Source: Yoonia sp. G8-12 (GTDB lineage: Bacteria; Pseudomonadota; Alphaproteobacteria; Rhodobacterales; Rhodobacteraceae). From it: a stretch of 64,000 nt of DNA. Where the stretch lies: NCBI RefSeq assembly GCF_038443675.1, contig NZ_CP151762.1:992001-1056000 (forward strand), in the 5' to 3' direction. This document shows positions 14,941 to 22,697 of the stretch, one piece after another (the first letter of the stretch is position 1; the number at the start of each line of letters is the position of its first letter). The position numbers were made by a program, and so were the translations under genes. The notes beneath the pieces are model-generated. The model did no database searches. It worked only from the letters and a program-made list of their open reading frames with translations, and was not told the DNA's origin.

Positions 14941-17088
14941 ATGGTTCACGACACAGCACAACAACATGCACAAACTGGCAAAACACCCGTCGCAGAGCTG
15001 ACAACAGCGCAGGCGCGCGCGGAACTGGCATGGCTGGCCGAACAACTGACTGCGGCGAATACGGCCTATCACCGCGATGACGCGCCCCAGATCAGTGATG
15101 CGGATTATGACGCGCTCAAACAACGCAATGCCGCGATTGAAGCGCAGTTTCCCACGCTGAAACGCGCCGATAGCCCCAGTGATGTGGTTGGTGGTGCGAT
15201 TGCCGAAGGGTTCGGGAAAGTCCGGCACGCAGTGCGCATGTTGTCCTTGGGCAATGCGTTCGAGGATGAGGACGTGTCCGAATTTGACGGGCGGATCCGC
15301 AAATATCTGGGGTTGGCGGCGGAAACGCCTTTGATCTATACGGCAGAGCCAAAAATCGACGGGCTATCACTCTCGCTGCGTTATGAGAACGGCGCGCTGC
15401 TGCAGGCGGCCACGCGCGGCGACGGTGAAACCGGCGAAAACGTCACGGCGAATGCGCGCACCATCGCCGATATTCCCGACCGGATCGAAGATGCGCCCGC
15501 AGTGCTGGAAGTCCGCGGTGAAGTCTACATGAGCCACGCAGATTTTGCCGCATTGAACGCGCGACAGACCGACCGAGGCGGCAAGACATTCGCAAACCCG
15601 CGCAACGCCGCCGCAGGCTCTTTGCGCCAACTTGACGCCGAAATCACAAAATCACGGCCCCTGCGTTTCTTTGCCTACGCTTGGGGCGAACTTTCAGCAC
15701 CTTTGGCCGACACACAATCCGGTGCAATCGCGAAACTCGCGTCCTTCGGGTTTGTTACCAACCCATTAACCAAGACCTGCGACAGCCCCGCCGCTTTGAT
15801 CAGCCACTACAAGGCGATCGAGGCACAGCGCGCCACGCTTGGCTATGATATTGATGGCGTGGTCTACAAAGTCGACGATCTGGGCCTGCAAAAACGCCTC
15901 GGATTCCGTTCCACGACGCCCCGCTGGGCGATTGCGCATAAATTTCCCGCCGAACTGGCCTGGACTGTGTTGGAGGCCATCGACATTCAGGTCGGCCGCA
16001 CCGGTGCCCTTTCGCCGGTCGCGCGGTTGCAACCTGTCACGGTCGGCGGGGTCGTGGTGTCCAACGCGACGCTGCACAACGAAGACTACATCGCAGGGCG
16101 CGATGGCAATGGTGCGCCCATTCGCGAAGGCCGCGATATCCGCATTGGCGATTGGGTTCAGGTCTACCGCGCGGGCGATGTGATCCCGAAAATCAACGAT
16201 GTCGATCTGGCCCGCCGTCCGCAAGACGCGGTGCCATATGAAATGCCCAAAACCTGCCCCGAATGCGGATCAGACGCGATCCGTGAAGAGGGGGATGCTG
16301 TCCGCCGCTGCACCGGTGGCATCATCTGCCCCGCGCAAGCCGTTGAAAAACTAAAGCATTTCGTCTCACGCGCGGCCTTTGATATCGAAGGATTGGGTGC
16401 CAAACAGGTCGAACAGTTCTATGCAGATGGCTGGATCACCACGCCCGCAGATATCTTCACCCTGCGCGCGCGCTACGGGACAGGGATGCACCAGCTCAAA
16501 AACCGCGAAGGCTGGGGCGAGAAAAGCGCCAGTAATCTTTTTGACGCGATTGACGAGAAACGCCAGATCCCGCTCGCACGCGTCATTTTTTCGCTGGGCA
16601 TCCGGCACGTGGGCGAAAACAGTGCCGCCTTGTTGGCCAATCATTACACGTCATGGGCCGCTTTCGAGCAGGCTATGACCACTGCCGAAATCGGCGCGGG
16701 GGCGGCGTGGGAAGACCTGATCGGGATCGACGGCGTGGGGGCTGTGATGGCCACATCACTGGTCACCACCATGCAGCAAGAGGCCGAACGCGCCTCGATC
16801 GACCGCCTGATCGCCGAACTTTCGGTGCAGGACGCCGCAGCGCGCGCCACCGATAGCCCCGTTGCGGGCAAGACCGTGGTGTTCACCGGCACGTTGGAAC
16901 GCATGACACGCGCCGAGGCCAAGGCGCGCGCCGAAAGCCTGGGTGCAAAGGTCTCTGGATCGGTCAGCGCGAAAACCGATATCCTGATTGCAGGGCCCGG
17001 TGCGGGATCAAAGGCGAAGAAGGCCGCGGATTTAGGGATTGAGACGATGGATGAAGACGCCTGGCTTGCCCTGATCGGCGACGCATGA
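14941..17088 (+). CDS. ligA: NAD-dependent DNA ligase LigA
   Basis: A 715-residue enzyme sealing nicks in replication and repair. Visible in order: the Ia domain with YHRDDAPQISDADYD (NMN site), adenylation lysine in AEPKIDGLSLSLRYENG, OB fold GRTGALSPVARLQPV, the four-cysteine zinc finger CPECG...RRCTGGIICPAQ, helix-hairpin-helix repeats (LGIRHVGENSAALL) and a C-terminal BRCT domain from about residue 640 (GKTVVFTGTLERMTR). It overlaps recG by four bases (ATGA), so the two repair genes are coupled. Confidence 0.97.
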   Translation: MVHDTAQQHAQTGKTPVAELTTAQARAELAWLAEQLTAANTAYHRDDAPQISDADYDALKQRNAAIEAQFPTLKRADSPSDVVGGAIAEGFGKVRHAVRMLSLGNAFEDEDVSEFDGRIRKYLGLAAETPLIYTAEPKIDGLSLSLRYENGALLQAATRGDGETGENVTANARTIADIPDRIEDAPAVLEVRGEVYMSHADFAALNARQTDRGGKTFANPRNAAAGSLRQLDAEITKSRPLRFFAYAWGELSAPLADTQSGAIAKLASFGFVTNPLTKTCDSPAALISHYKAIEAQRATLGYDIDGVVYKVDDLGLQKRLGFRSTTPRWAIAHKFPAELAWTVLEAIDIQVGRTGALSPVARLQPVTVGGVVVSNATLHNEDYIAGRDGNGAPIREGRDIRIGDWVQVYRAGDVIPKINDVDLARRPQDAVPYEMPKTCPECGSDAIREEGDAVRRCTGGIICPAQAVEKLKHFVSRAAFDIEGLGAKQVEQFYADGWITTPADIFTLRARYGTGMHQLKNREGWGEKSASNLFDAIDEKRQIPLARVIFSLGIRHVGENSAALLANHYTSWAAFEQAMTTAEIGAGAAWEDLIGIDGVGAVMATSLVTTMQQEAERASIDRLIAELSVQDAAARATDSPVAGKTVVFTGTLERMTRAEAKARAESLGAKVSGSVSAKTDILIAGPGAGSKAKKAADLGIETMDEDAWLALIGDA

Positions 17089-19175
17089 GCGGGCGGCCCG
17101 AAGTCCTGTTCCCGCTTTTCGCGGAGCTGACAAAGCTGGAAGGTATCGGCCCCAAATCGGCGCAAATTCTTGAAGCTGTGGGGATCGTCAAACCGCTGGA
17201 TGTCTTGATGACATTGCCGCTATCGGGTGTGGACCGCCACAGGCGCGCCAGCATCAAAGAGGTGGTGGCCCCCAATGTCGCCACGGTTGAGGTGACGGTG
17301 GGCGAACACCATCCGCCGCGCACGCGGGGGCGGCCCTACCGTGTGCATGTCGAAGATGCGGAAACATCCTTTCAGCTCGTGTTTTTTCACGCACGCGGCG
17401 ATTATTTGCAGCGGCTTTTGCCGACGGGCCAGAAACGGGTGGTATCGGGCAAGGTCGAAATTTTTGATGGAATTGCCCAAATCGTGCATCCCGATCATGT
17501 GTTGCCGGTGGCAGAGGCCACCGATATTCCCGCGTTTGAGCCGGTCTATCCGCTGCACGCAGGCATCACGCAAAAAGCGATGTGGAAGGCCACGCGCTCG
17601 GCGCTGTCATTGATGCCGGAGTTGCCCGAGTGGATTGATCCCGCACTCAAGGTTCGTGAAAAATGGCCCGATTGGGCGACGGCGATGCAGGCCGCGCATA
17701 GCCCGCAATCCACCTCGGATTTGTCGCCCCATGCGCTGGCCCGCGAACGTCTGGCCTATGATGAGCTTTTCGCCCATCAACTGACTTTGGCCTTGGCGCG
17801 CGCGGCGACACGGCGTGCCAAGGGGCGCGCGTCACAGGCCACAGGCGTGCTCAGCGCACAGGTTTTGGCGGCCCTCCCGTACAAACCGACTGCCGCACAA
17901 AACCGCGCCATTGCCGAAATCAACGCCGATCTGGCAACACCTTTGCGGATGAACCGCTTGTTGCAGGGCGATGTTGGGTCAGGCAAAACACTGGTCGCGC
18001 TGATGGCGCTGCTGGCCGTGGTCGAGGCAGGCGGGCAGGGCGTGATGATGGCCCCGACCGAAATTTTGGCGCGCCAGCATCTGGATGGTTTGCGGCCTTT
18101 GGCGGCATCGGCGGGTGTGACGCTCGAAATCCTGACGGGGCGCGACAAAGGGGCGGCGCGCAAAGCAAAGCTCGCCGCACTGGCAAAGGGCGACATCAAC
18201 ATCCTTCTGGGCACCCATGCGGTGTTCCAAAAAGATATCGCATTCAATGACTTGCGCCTTGCCGTGATTGACGAACAGCACCGCTTTGGTGTGGCGCAGC
18301 GGATGCAACTTGGCGCCAAGGGTCAGGCGGTGGACGTGCTGGTAATGACGGCCACACCGATCCCACGCTCGCTGGCACTTGCGCAATATGGCGATATGGA
18401 TGTGTCAGTGCTGGATGAAAAACCACCCGGGCGCACACCGGTACAGACGGCGCTGGTCTCTGCCGCACGCATGGACGAGGTGGTCGAAAAACTGCGCCAT
18501 GCGGTGGCACAGGGCCGTCAGGCCTATTGGGTCTGTCCCTTGGTGGAAGAAAGCGAAGTTGTCGATATGACCGCCGCGGAAGAGCGGTTCAAACGCCTGC
18601 GCGCGGCCTTGGGCGAAGGCGTGGTCGGGTTGGTGCACGGCCAGATGCCCAATGCCGACAAAGACGCGGCGATGGCGCGGTTTGTGGCGGGTGAAACCAA
18701 GGTTTTGGTCGCTACAACGGTGATTGAGGTGGGCGTCAACGTGCCCAATGCGTCAATCATGATGATCGAACACGCGGACCGGTTTGGTCTGGCGCAATTG
18801 CACCAGCTTAGGGGCAGGGTGGGCCGTGGGTCTGCGGCCTCGACCTGTCTTTTGATCTATCAAGCCCCGCTGAGCGAAAGCGGCCGCCGCCGCCTTGAGA
18901 TTTTGCGCGAAACCGAAGACGGGTTTCGCATTTCAGAAGAAGATCTGGCGATGCGCGGTGCGGGCGATGTCATTGGCACCGCACAATCGGGTATTCCGCG
19001 CTTTCGCATTGCCGATCTGGAACGACAGGCGGGGCAGATGGCCGTGGCCCAAACCGATGCGCGCGCATTGCTGAATGACGACCCAAAACTGGAAAACACA
19101 CGCGGCAAGGCCGCCCGCACGCTGCTTTGGCTGATGGAGCAGGACAAAGCGATCCGTTTGATATCAGTGGGTTAG
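17085..19175 (+). CDS. recG: ATP-dependent DNA helicase RecG
   Basis: A 696-residue fork-remodelling helicase. An N-terminal wedge/OB domain (KLEGIGPKSAQILEAVG, then RPYRVHVEDAETSF) precedes the motor: Walker A LLQGDVGSGKTLVAL near residues 287-301, motif II VIDEQHRFGVAQR, motif III MTATPIPRSLAL, motif VI LHQLRGRVGRG. The C-terminal TRG motif region (GFRISEEDLAMRGAGD) is present. Translation is coupled to ligA. The region behind it holds two LexA boxes for the next small gene. Confidence 0.97.
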   Translation: MSGRPEVLFPLFAELTKLEGIGPKSAQILEAVGIVKPLDVLMTLPLSGVDRHRRASIKEVVAPNVATVEVTVGEHHPPRTRGRPYRVHVEDAETSFQLVFFHARGDYLQRLLPTGQKRVVSGKVEIFDGIAQIVHPDHVLPVAEATDIPAFEPVYPLHAGITQKAMWKATRSALSLMPELPEWIDPALKVREKWPDWATAMQAAHSPQSTSDLSPHALARERLAYDELFAHQLTLALARAATRRAKGRASQATGVLSAQVLAALPYKPTAAQNRAIAEINADLATPLRMNRLLQGDVGSGKTLVALMALLAVVEAGGQGVMMAPTEILARQHLDGLRPLAASAGVTLEILTGRDKGAARKAKLAALAKGDINILLGTHAVFQKDIAFNDLRLAVIDEQHRFGVAQRMQLGAKGQAVDVLVMTATPIPRSLALAQYGDMDVSVLDEKPPGRTPVQTALVSAARMDEVVEKLRHAVAQGRQAYWVCPLVEESEVVDMTAAEERFKRLRAALGEGVVGLVHGQMPNADKDAAMARFVAGETKVLVATTVIEVGVNVPNASIMMIEHADRFGLAQLHQLRGRVGRGSAASTCLLIYQAPLSESGRRRLEILRETEDGFRISEEDLAMRGAGDVIGTAQSGIPRFRIADLERQAGQMAVAQTDARALLNDDPKLENTRGKAARTLLWLMEQDKAIRLISVG

Positions 19176-19183
19176 CGACGCCA

Positions 19184-19213
19184 GTCACAAAATGTTCTCA
19201 AATGTTCTATAAA
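19184..19213 (+). promoter_or_regulatory. Possible promoter of the 40-residue SOS gene
   Basis: GTCACA at 19184-19189, 18 bases, then TATAAA at 19208-19213. The -10 hexamer lies inside the first LexA box, so LexA binding would block RNA polymerase. The -35 match is only four of six, so the assignment is tentative. Confidence 0.35.
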
Positions 19214-19218
19214 AGTTC
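19204..19218. promoter_or_regulatory. LexA (SOS) box 1
   Basis: GTTC-TATAAAA-GTTC is an exact match to the direct-repeat GTTC-N7-GTTC operator of alphaproteobacterial LexA. A further GTTC at 19194-19197 lies six bases upstream of the first half-site. Confidence 0.85.
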
Positions 19219-19257
19219 TTTACAGGTGGTTAATGATATGAGAACAAAGTAGCAACA

Positions 19258-19272
19258 GAACATGAGGAGAAC
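19258..19272. promoter_or_regulatory. LexA (SOS) box 2, overlapping the ribosome site
   Basis: GAAC-ATGAGGA-GAAC is a second exact GTTC-N7-GTTC operator read on the other strand. It contains the GAGGAG ribosome-binding sequence (19265-19270) of the 40-residue gene starting at 19279, so it sits in the transcribed leader. Confidence 0.85.
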
Positions 19273-19278
19273 ATACCA

Positions 19279-19401
19279 ATGGCTGAAGAGATTAAATCCG
19301 TAATCGCACGTTCCCGCGACACGATTGTCGCCGATGCTTTGGGTGTTGCCGCCCTCATGGTCATGCTGATTGTTGGATTGGCCTTGCCCGGGCTGATCTA
19401 A
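19279..19401 (+). CDS. SOS-controlled 40-residue single-span membrane protein
   Basis: The ATG at 19279 opens a 40-codon frame: an amphipathic, charged N-terminus (MAEEIKSVIARSRDTIVADA) and one hydrophobic span from about residue 20 to the end. A GAGGAG ribosome site lies eight bases upstream. Two perfect LexA boxes sit in its promoter and leader and an intrinsic terminator lies about 150 bases behind, so it is a complete, self-standing SOS gene. I do not recognise a characterised homologue. Caulobacter SidA, a 29-residue SOS-induced inner-membrane division inhibitor, has the same size class, topology and control, which makes a division-inhibitor role a reasonable hypothesis only. Confidence 0.8.
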   Translation: MAEEIKSVIARSRDTIVADALGVAALMVMLIVGLALPGLI

Positions 19402-19546
19402 CTTGCCGAAGCGATTGCGCCCGGTCTGTCACATTGCCCTGTCCCAAGAATGCAATGCTTGATGACCTGCCTGTCTGATATCCAAAGCGGGGGTTTTGCC
19501 TCTCCCCTTGGAATACTGGACCGGGTCGCGATCGTTTTCAAACCTG

Positions 19547-19582
19547 CCGCCGCCATCTGCCCGGATGTGCGGCGGTTTTTTT
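19547..19582 (+). terminator. Intrinsic terminator behind the SOS gene
   Basis: CCGCCG at 19547-19552 pairs with CGGCGG at 19570-19575, with inner CATC/GATG pairs, followed by TTTTTTT at 19576-19582. It reads on the plus strand, so it ends the transcript of the 40-residue gene and overlaps the last bases of the opposing IscU-like gene by two bases. Confidence 0.85.
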
Positions 19583-20027
19583 ATGCGCTGGCCTGTTGGC
19601 TGTGCAGGGCGTCCAAGGTGGCATCAAAGGCCAGCATGATCGACGCGTGACGATTTTTGTAATCCTTGGCGGGCTGCAACACCTCAAGATCGCCAAATGG
19701 GGCAAGCGGCACGGGGCCATCGGATTTCAGCATCGCACTCAGGGCATCGCGGCCCGCCTGCACCTGATCCAGCGTCAGCCCGACAATATTGGCCCCCACA
19801 ACAGCCGCCGCCGCCTGACCCAAAGCGCAGGCTTTCACATCCTGCCCGAAATCGGTGATCACGCCATCGGTCACTTGCAAATCAACGGTCACGGTCGATC
19901 CGCACAAAGGCGCGCGTTTTTTGGCGGTTGCCGTGGGATGGTCCAACCGCTTGGTGCGCGGCATGTCAGCTGCAAGCGCCAGAATACGCCCCGAGTATAG
20001 TTTGATCAGATCGTTTTCCGCTGACAT
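19581..20027 (-). CDS. IscU/SufU-like iron-sulfur scaffold protein
   Basis: A 148-residue protein of the NifU N-terminal fold. Two of the three cluster-binding cysteines are visible, in APLCGSTVTV and in DVKACALGQAAAA. At the place of the third cysteine the sequence reads YKNRHASIMLAFDA, with no cysteine; several alphaproteobacterial SufU-like proteins share this change, so it may not act as a classic scaffold. ATG 20027 (MSAENDLIKLYSGRI) is the natural start. It is divergent from hisI. Confidence 0.8.
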   Translation of the reverse strand: MSAENDLIKLYSGRILALAADMPRTKRLDHPTATAKKRAPLCGSTVTVDLQVTDGVITDFGQDVKACALGQAAAAVVGANIVGLTLDQVQAGRDALSAMLKSDGPVPLAPFGDLEVLQPAKDYKNRHASIMLAFDATLDALHSQQASA

Positions 20028-20093
20028 CACGTTGCCCTTTTTCTTACACGACATTAGATAGTGCCCACCGCCCCGCTTGCAAAGGTTTTTGAT

Positions 20094-20459
20094 ATGTCAT
20101 TCGACCCCGCAACCCTGCTTTATAACGACGCAGGCCTGATCCCCGCGATTGCGCAAGATGCGACAACGGGTGAGGTACTGATGATGGCATGGATGAACGC
20201 CGCTGCTGTTGCGCAGACGTTGGAAACCGGGCGCGTCACCTATTGGTCACGCTCGCGGCAGGAATTCTGGATCAAAGGGGCCACCAGCGGACACACCCAG
20301 GAATTGGTGGATTTCCGTGTCGATTGCGACCGTGATTGCCTGCTTGTGAGGGTCAACCAAGCAGGACCTGCTTGCCACACCGGACGGCGCAGCTGTTTTT
20401 ATACTGCGGTGCGTGACGGCAACGAGGTCGAGATTGCGACCCCAATGGACGCCGATTAA
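20094..20459 (+). CDS. hisI: Phosphoribosyl-AMP cyclohydrolase HisI
   Basis: A 121-residue zinc enzyme for the third step of histidine synthesis. The family core MMAWMNAAAVAQTLETGRVTYWSRSR is followed by the metal-binding DCDRDCLLV and ACHTGRRSCFY cysteine motifs. It is the stand-alone form without the HisE pyrophosphohydrolase. The ATG at 20094 is the family start. It converges with gluQRS, overlapping it by four bases. Confidence 0.96.
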   Translation: MSFDPATLLYNDAGLIPAIAQDATTGEVLMMAWMNAAAVAQTLETGRVTYWSRSRQEFWIKGATSGHTQELVDFRVDCDRDCLLVRVNQAGPACHTGRRSCFYTAVRDGNEVEIATPMDAD

Positions 20460-21310
20460 TCGCGCCAGCCGATCATGTCCTTGATATCCTGCACGGTCGC
20501 TCCTTCCGCGCGGTATTTGGCCAGCGCCTTGGAGTGGTCGATCTTCGCCAAACGCTTGCCGCCCGCGTCCGTGATCAGCGAATGATGGTAGTAAATCGGT
20601 GTGGGGTAGCCCAGCACGTTTTGCAGCAGCACATGCAATGGCGTCAGATCACGCAGGTCCATACCGCGCACCACATGGGTGATATTCTGCAACGCATCGT
20701 CGTGCACACAAGCCAGATGATAGGCCGGATCGCACGTGTCTTTGCGCCGCAGGATCGGATCGCCAATTGTATTGATCAGTAGATCATCGGTGATCGGGAT
20801 GGCGTAGGATGTGCCCGTTTCGGAATACTGCATGGGTTGGGTACACGCGGCCAAAGCCTTGCGCACATTCAGCCGCACCCCGTCACCGGGCTTTGCATCC
20901 GCCATATCCCGATGCCGACAGGTGCCCGGATAAACCAACCCGTCGGCCCCCGGCACGGCGCCTGCATCGCTGATCTGGCGGCGGGTGCAGCCGCAGGGAT
21001 AGATCAGACCGGCCTCGGCCAACCGATCAAGAACCGTGTCGTAATCCCCGCCATGCTCTGATTGCCGGCGCACCGGCATGGGCCAAGACAGGCCCAACCA
21101 AGCAAGATCTTCGTAGATGGCGGTTTCATGCGCGGGGCGGACGCGGGTGCTGTCGGTATCCTCGATCCGCAACAGGGCGGTACCGCCCAGATCGCGCGCC
21201 ACCTTCCACACTGTCAGCGCCGAATAAGCATGTCCAAGATGCAGCGGCCCCGTGGGGGAAGGGGCGAACCGTGTGATCAAGCTGCGTTTTGTACCGTTTG
21301 GCCGAGCCAC
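20456..21310 (-). CDS. gluQRS: Glutamyl-Q tRNA(Asp) synthetase
   Basis: A truncated glutamyl-tRNA synthetase paralogue of about 284 residues without an anticodon-binding domain, which attaches glutamate to queuosine in tRNA-Asp. The ATP motif is APSPTGPLHLGHAYSA, and KRLAKIDHSKAL is the KMSKS-like loop. Cysteines of the zinc site appear in YPCGCTRRQ and PGTCRH. The start is uncertain: a GTG at 21310 gives MARPNGTK and a 34-base overlap with trmFO, while a TTG at 21280 would couple the start to the trmFO stop and begin right at ITRFAPSPTG. Confidence 0.9.
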   Translation of the reverse strand: MARPNGTKRSLITRFAPSPTGPLHLGHAYSALTVWKVARDLGGTALLRIEDTDSTRVRPAHETAIYEDLAWLGLSWPMPVRRQSEHGGDYDTVLDRLAEAGLIYPCGCTRRQISDAGAVPGADGLVYPGTCRHRDMADAKPGDGVRLNVRKALAACTQPMQYSETGTSYAIPITDDLLINTIGDPILRRKDTCDPAYHLACVHDDALQNITHVVRGMDLRDLTPLHVLLQNVLGYPTPIYYHHSLITDAGGKRLAKIDHSKALAKYRAEGATVQDIKDMIGWRD

Positions 21311-22632
21311 GCCTGCCAGTCGATCTTGGCGCGGTCGGTATAGGCTTTGTAGCGGTCTTTGCGGCCTCTGCGCCCGCCTTTGGCACCCTCAAGCGGCGGA
21401 AACAGCCCGAAGTTCACGTTCATCGGCTGAAACGTCTTGGCCTCGGCCCCGCCGGTGATGTGGGTGACAAGCGCGCCCATCGCGGTTGTGTTGGGGACCG
21501 GCGCAAGGGCGTGTCCGGTCAATTCCGCAACCGCCATCCGCCCCGCCAAAAGGCCCATCGCCGCACTTTCGACATAGCCCTCAACACCAGTGATCTGGCC
21601 CGCAAAACGGATATTGGGACGGCTGCGCAGGCGCATCTGATCGTCGAGTAGCGTGGGTGAATTGATGAATGTGTTGCGGTGGATGCCACCAAGCCGTGCA
21701 AATTCGGCTTCTTCCAGACCGGGAATTGTTTTAAAAACAGCCTTCTGCGCGCCGTACTTCATCTTGGTCTGGAAGCCTACGATATTGTAAAGCGTGCCCA
21801 AGGCATTGTCGCGGCGCAGCTGCACCACAGCATAGGGTTTGTTTTGCGGATCATTGGCATTGGTCAGGCCCACAGGTTTCATCGGGCCAAAGCGCAGGGT
21901 TTCGCGGCCGCGTTCGGCCATCACCTCGATCGGCAAACAGCCGTCGAAATATCCGGCGGTTTCGCCTTCCTTGAATTCCGTCTTTTCGGCCGCGAGCAGC
22001 GCGTCAATAAACGCCTCATATTGGGCCTTGGTCATGGGGCAATTTAGGTACGCCGTGCGCTCGGCCTCGGTTTCGCCCTTGTCATAGCGCGACTGCATCC
22101 ATGCCACATCCATGTTGATGCTTTCGTGGTATACAATCGGTGCGATGGCATCAAAGAATGCCAAAGCCTCGGCGCTGGTCTCGGCCTGAATAGCCTCGGC
22201 CAAGGCACCAGAGGTCAACGGACCGGTTGCGATGATCCAGTTCCCCTCGTCAGGCAGCGAAGTAATCTCTTCATAAGACACGGAAATATTGGGATGTGCG
22301 GTCAGTGCGGCGGTCACGCTTTCGGCAAACGGGTCACGGTCCACCGCCAGCGCACCACCAGCGGGCAGGCGGTGTTTATACGCGGTGTTCATGATCAACC
22401 CGTCGGCCTGCATCATTTCCCAGTGCAGCAGACCCACGGCATTTTGTTCGTGATCGTCCGAGCGGAACGAATTGGAACAGACCATTTCGCCCAGATTGCC
22501 CGTGCGATGCGCAAAGGTTTCGACCTTGGGGCGCATTTCGTGAATGACAACTTTCAGGCCCGCGTTCGCGGCCTGCCAAGCTGCCTCGGATCCGGCCATG
22601 CCGCCGCCGATGATATTGAGTGTTTTATCCAT
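21277..22632 (-). CDS. trmFO: Folate-dependent tRNA uridine-54 methyltransferase TrmFO
   Basis: A 451-residue flavoprotein making ribothymidine at position 54 with methylene-tetrahydrofolate. The FAD-binding NIIGGGMAGSEAAWQAA is at the start, followed by GEMVCSNSFRSDD, GYFDGCLPIEVMAERG, and the C-terminal PMNVNFGLFPPLEG. Two cysteines in these segments correspond to the methylation-active pair of the family. ATG 22632 is the family start; the extra upstream frame to 22680 is in the gyrA terminator region. Confidence 0.96.
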   Translation of the reverse strand: MDKTLNIIGGGMAGSEAAWQAANAGLKVVIHEMRPKVETFAHRTGNLGEMVCSNSFRSDDHEQNAVGLLHWEMMQADGLIMNTAYKHRLPAGGALAVDRDPFAESVTAALTAHPNISVSYEEITSLPDEGNWIIATGPLTSGALAEAIQAETSAEALAFFDAIAPIVYHESINMDVAWMQSRYDKGETEAERTAYLNCPMTKAQYEAFIDALLAAEKTEFKEGETAGYFDGCLPIEVMAERGRETLRFGPMKPVGLTNANDPQNKPYAVVQLRRDNALGTLYNIVGFQTKMKYGAQKAVFKTIPGLEEAEFARLGGIHRNTFINSPTLLDDQMRLRSRPNIRFAGQITGVEGYVESAAMGLLAGRMAVAELTGHALAPVPNTTAMGALVTHITGGAEAKTFQPMNVNFGLFPPLEGAKGGRRGRKDRYKAYTDRAKIDWQAWLGQTVQNAA

Positions 22633-22660
22633 AGCTTGTGATTTAATCCGCAGACCCGCA

Positions 22661-22691
22661 AAAGAAAAGGCCCGCGACACGCCGCGGGCCT
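22661..22691 (-). terminator. Intrinsic terminator of gyrA
   Basis: Read on the minus strand, AGGCCCGCG (22691-22683) and CGCGGGCCT (22676-22668) form a perfect 9-bp stem with a six-base loop, followed by TTTCTTT. It lies just behind the gyrA stop at 22698. Confidence 0.88.
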
Positions 22692-22697
22692 GATCTG

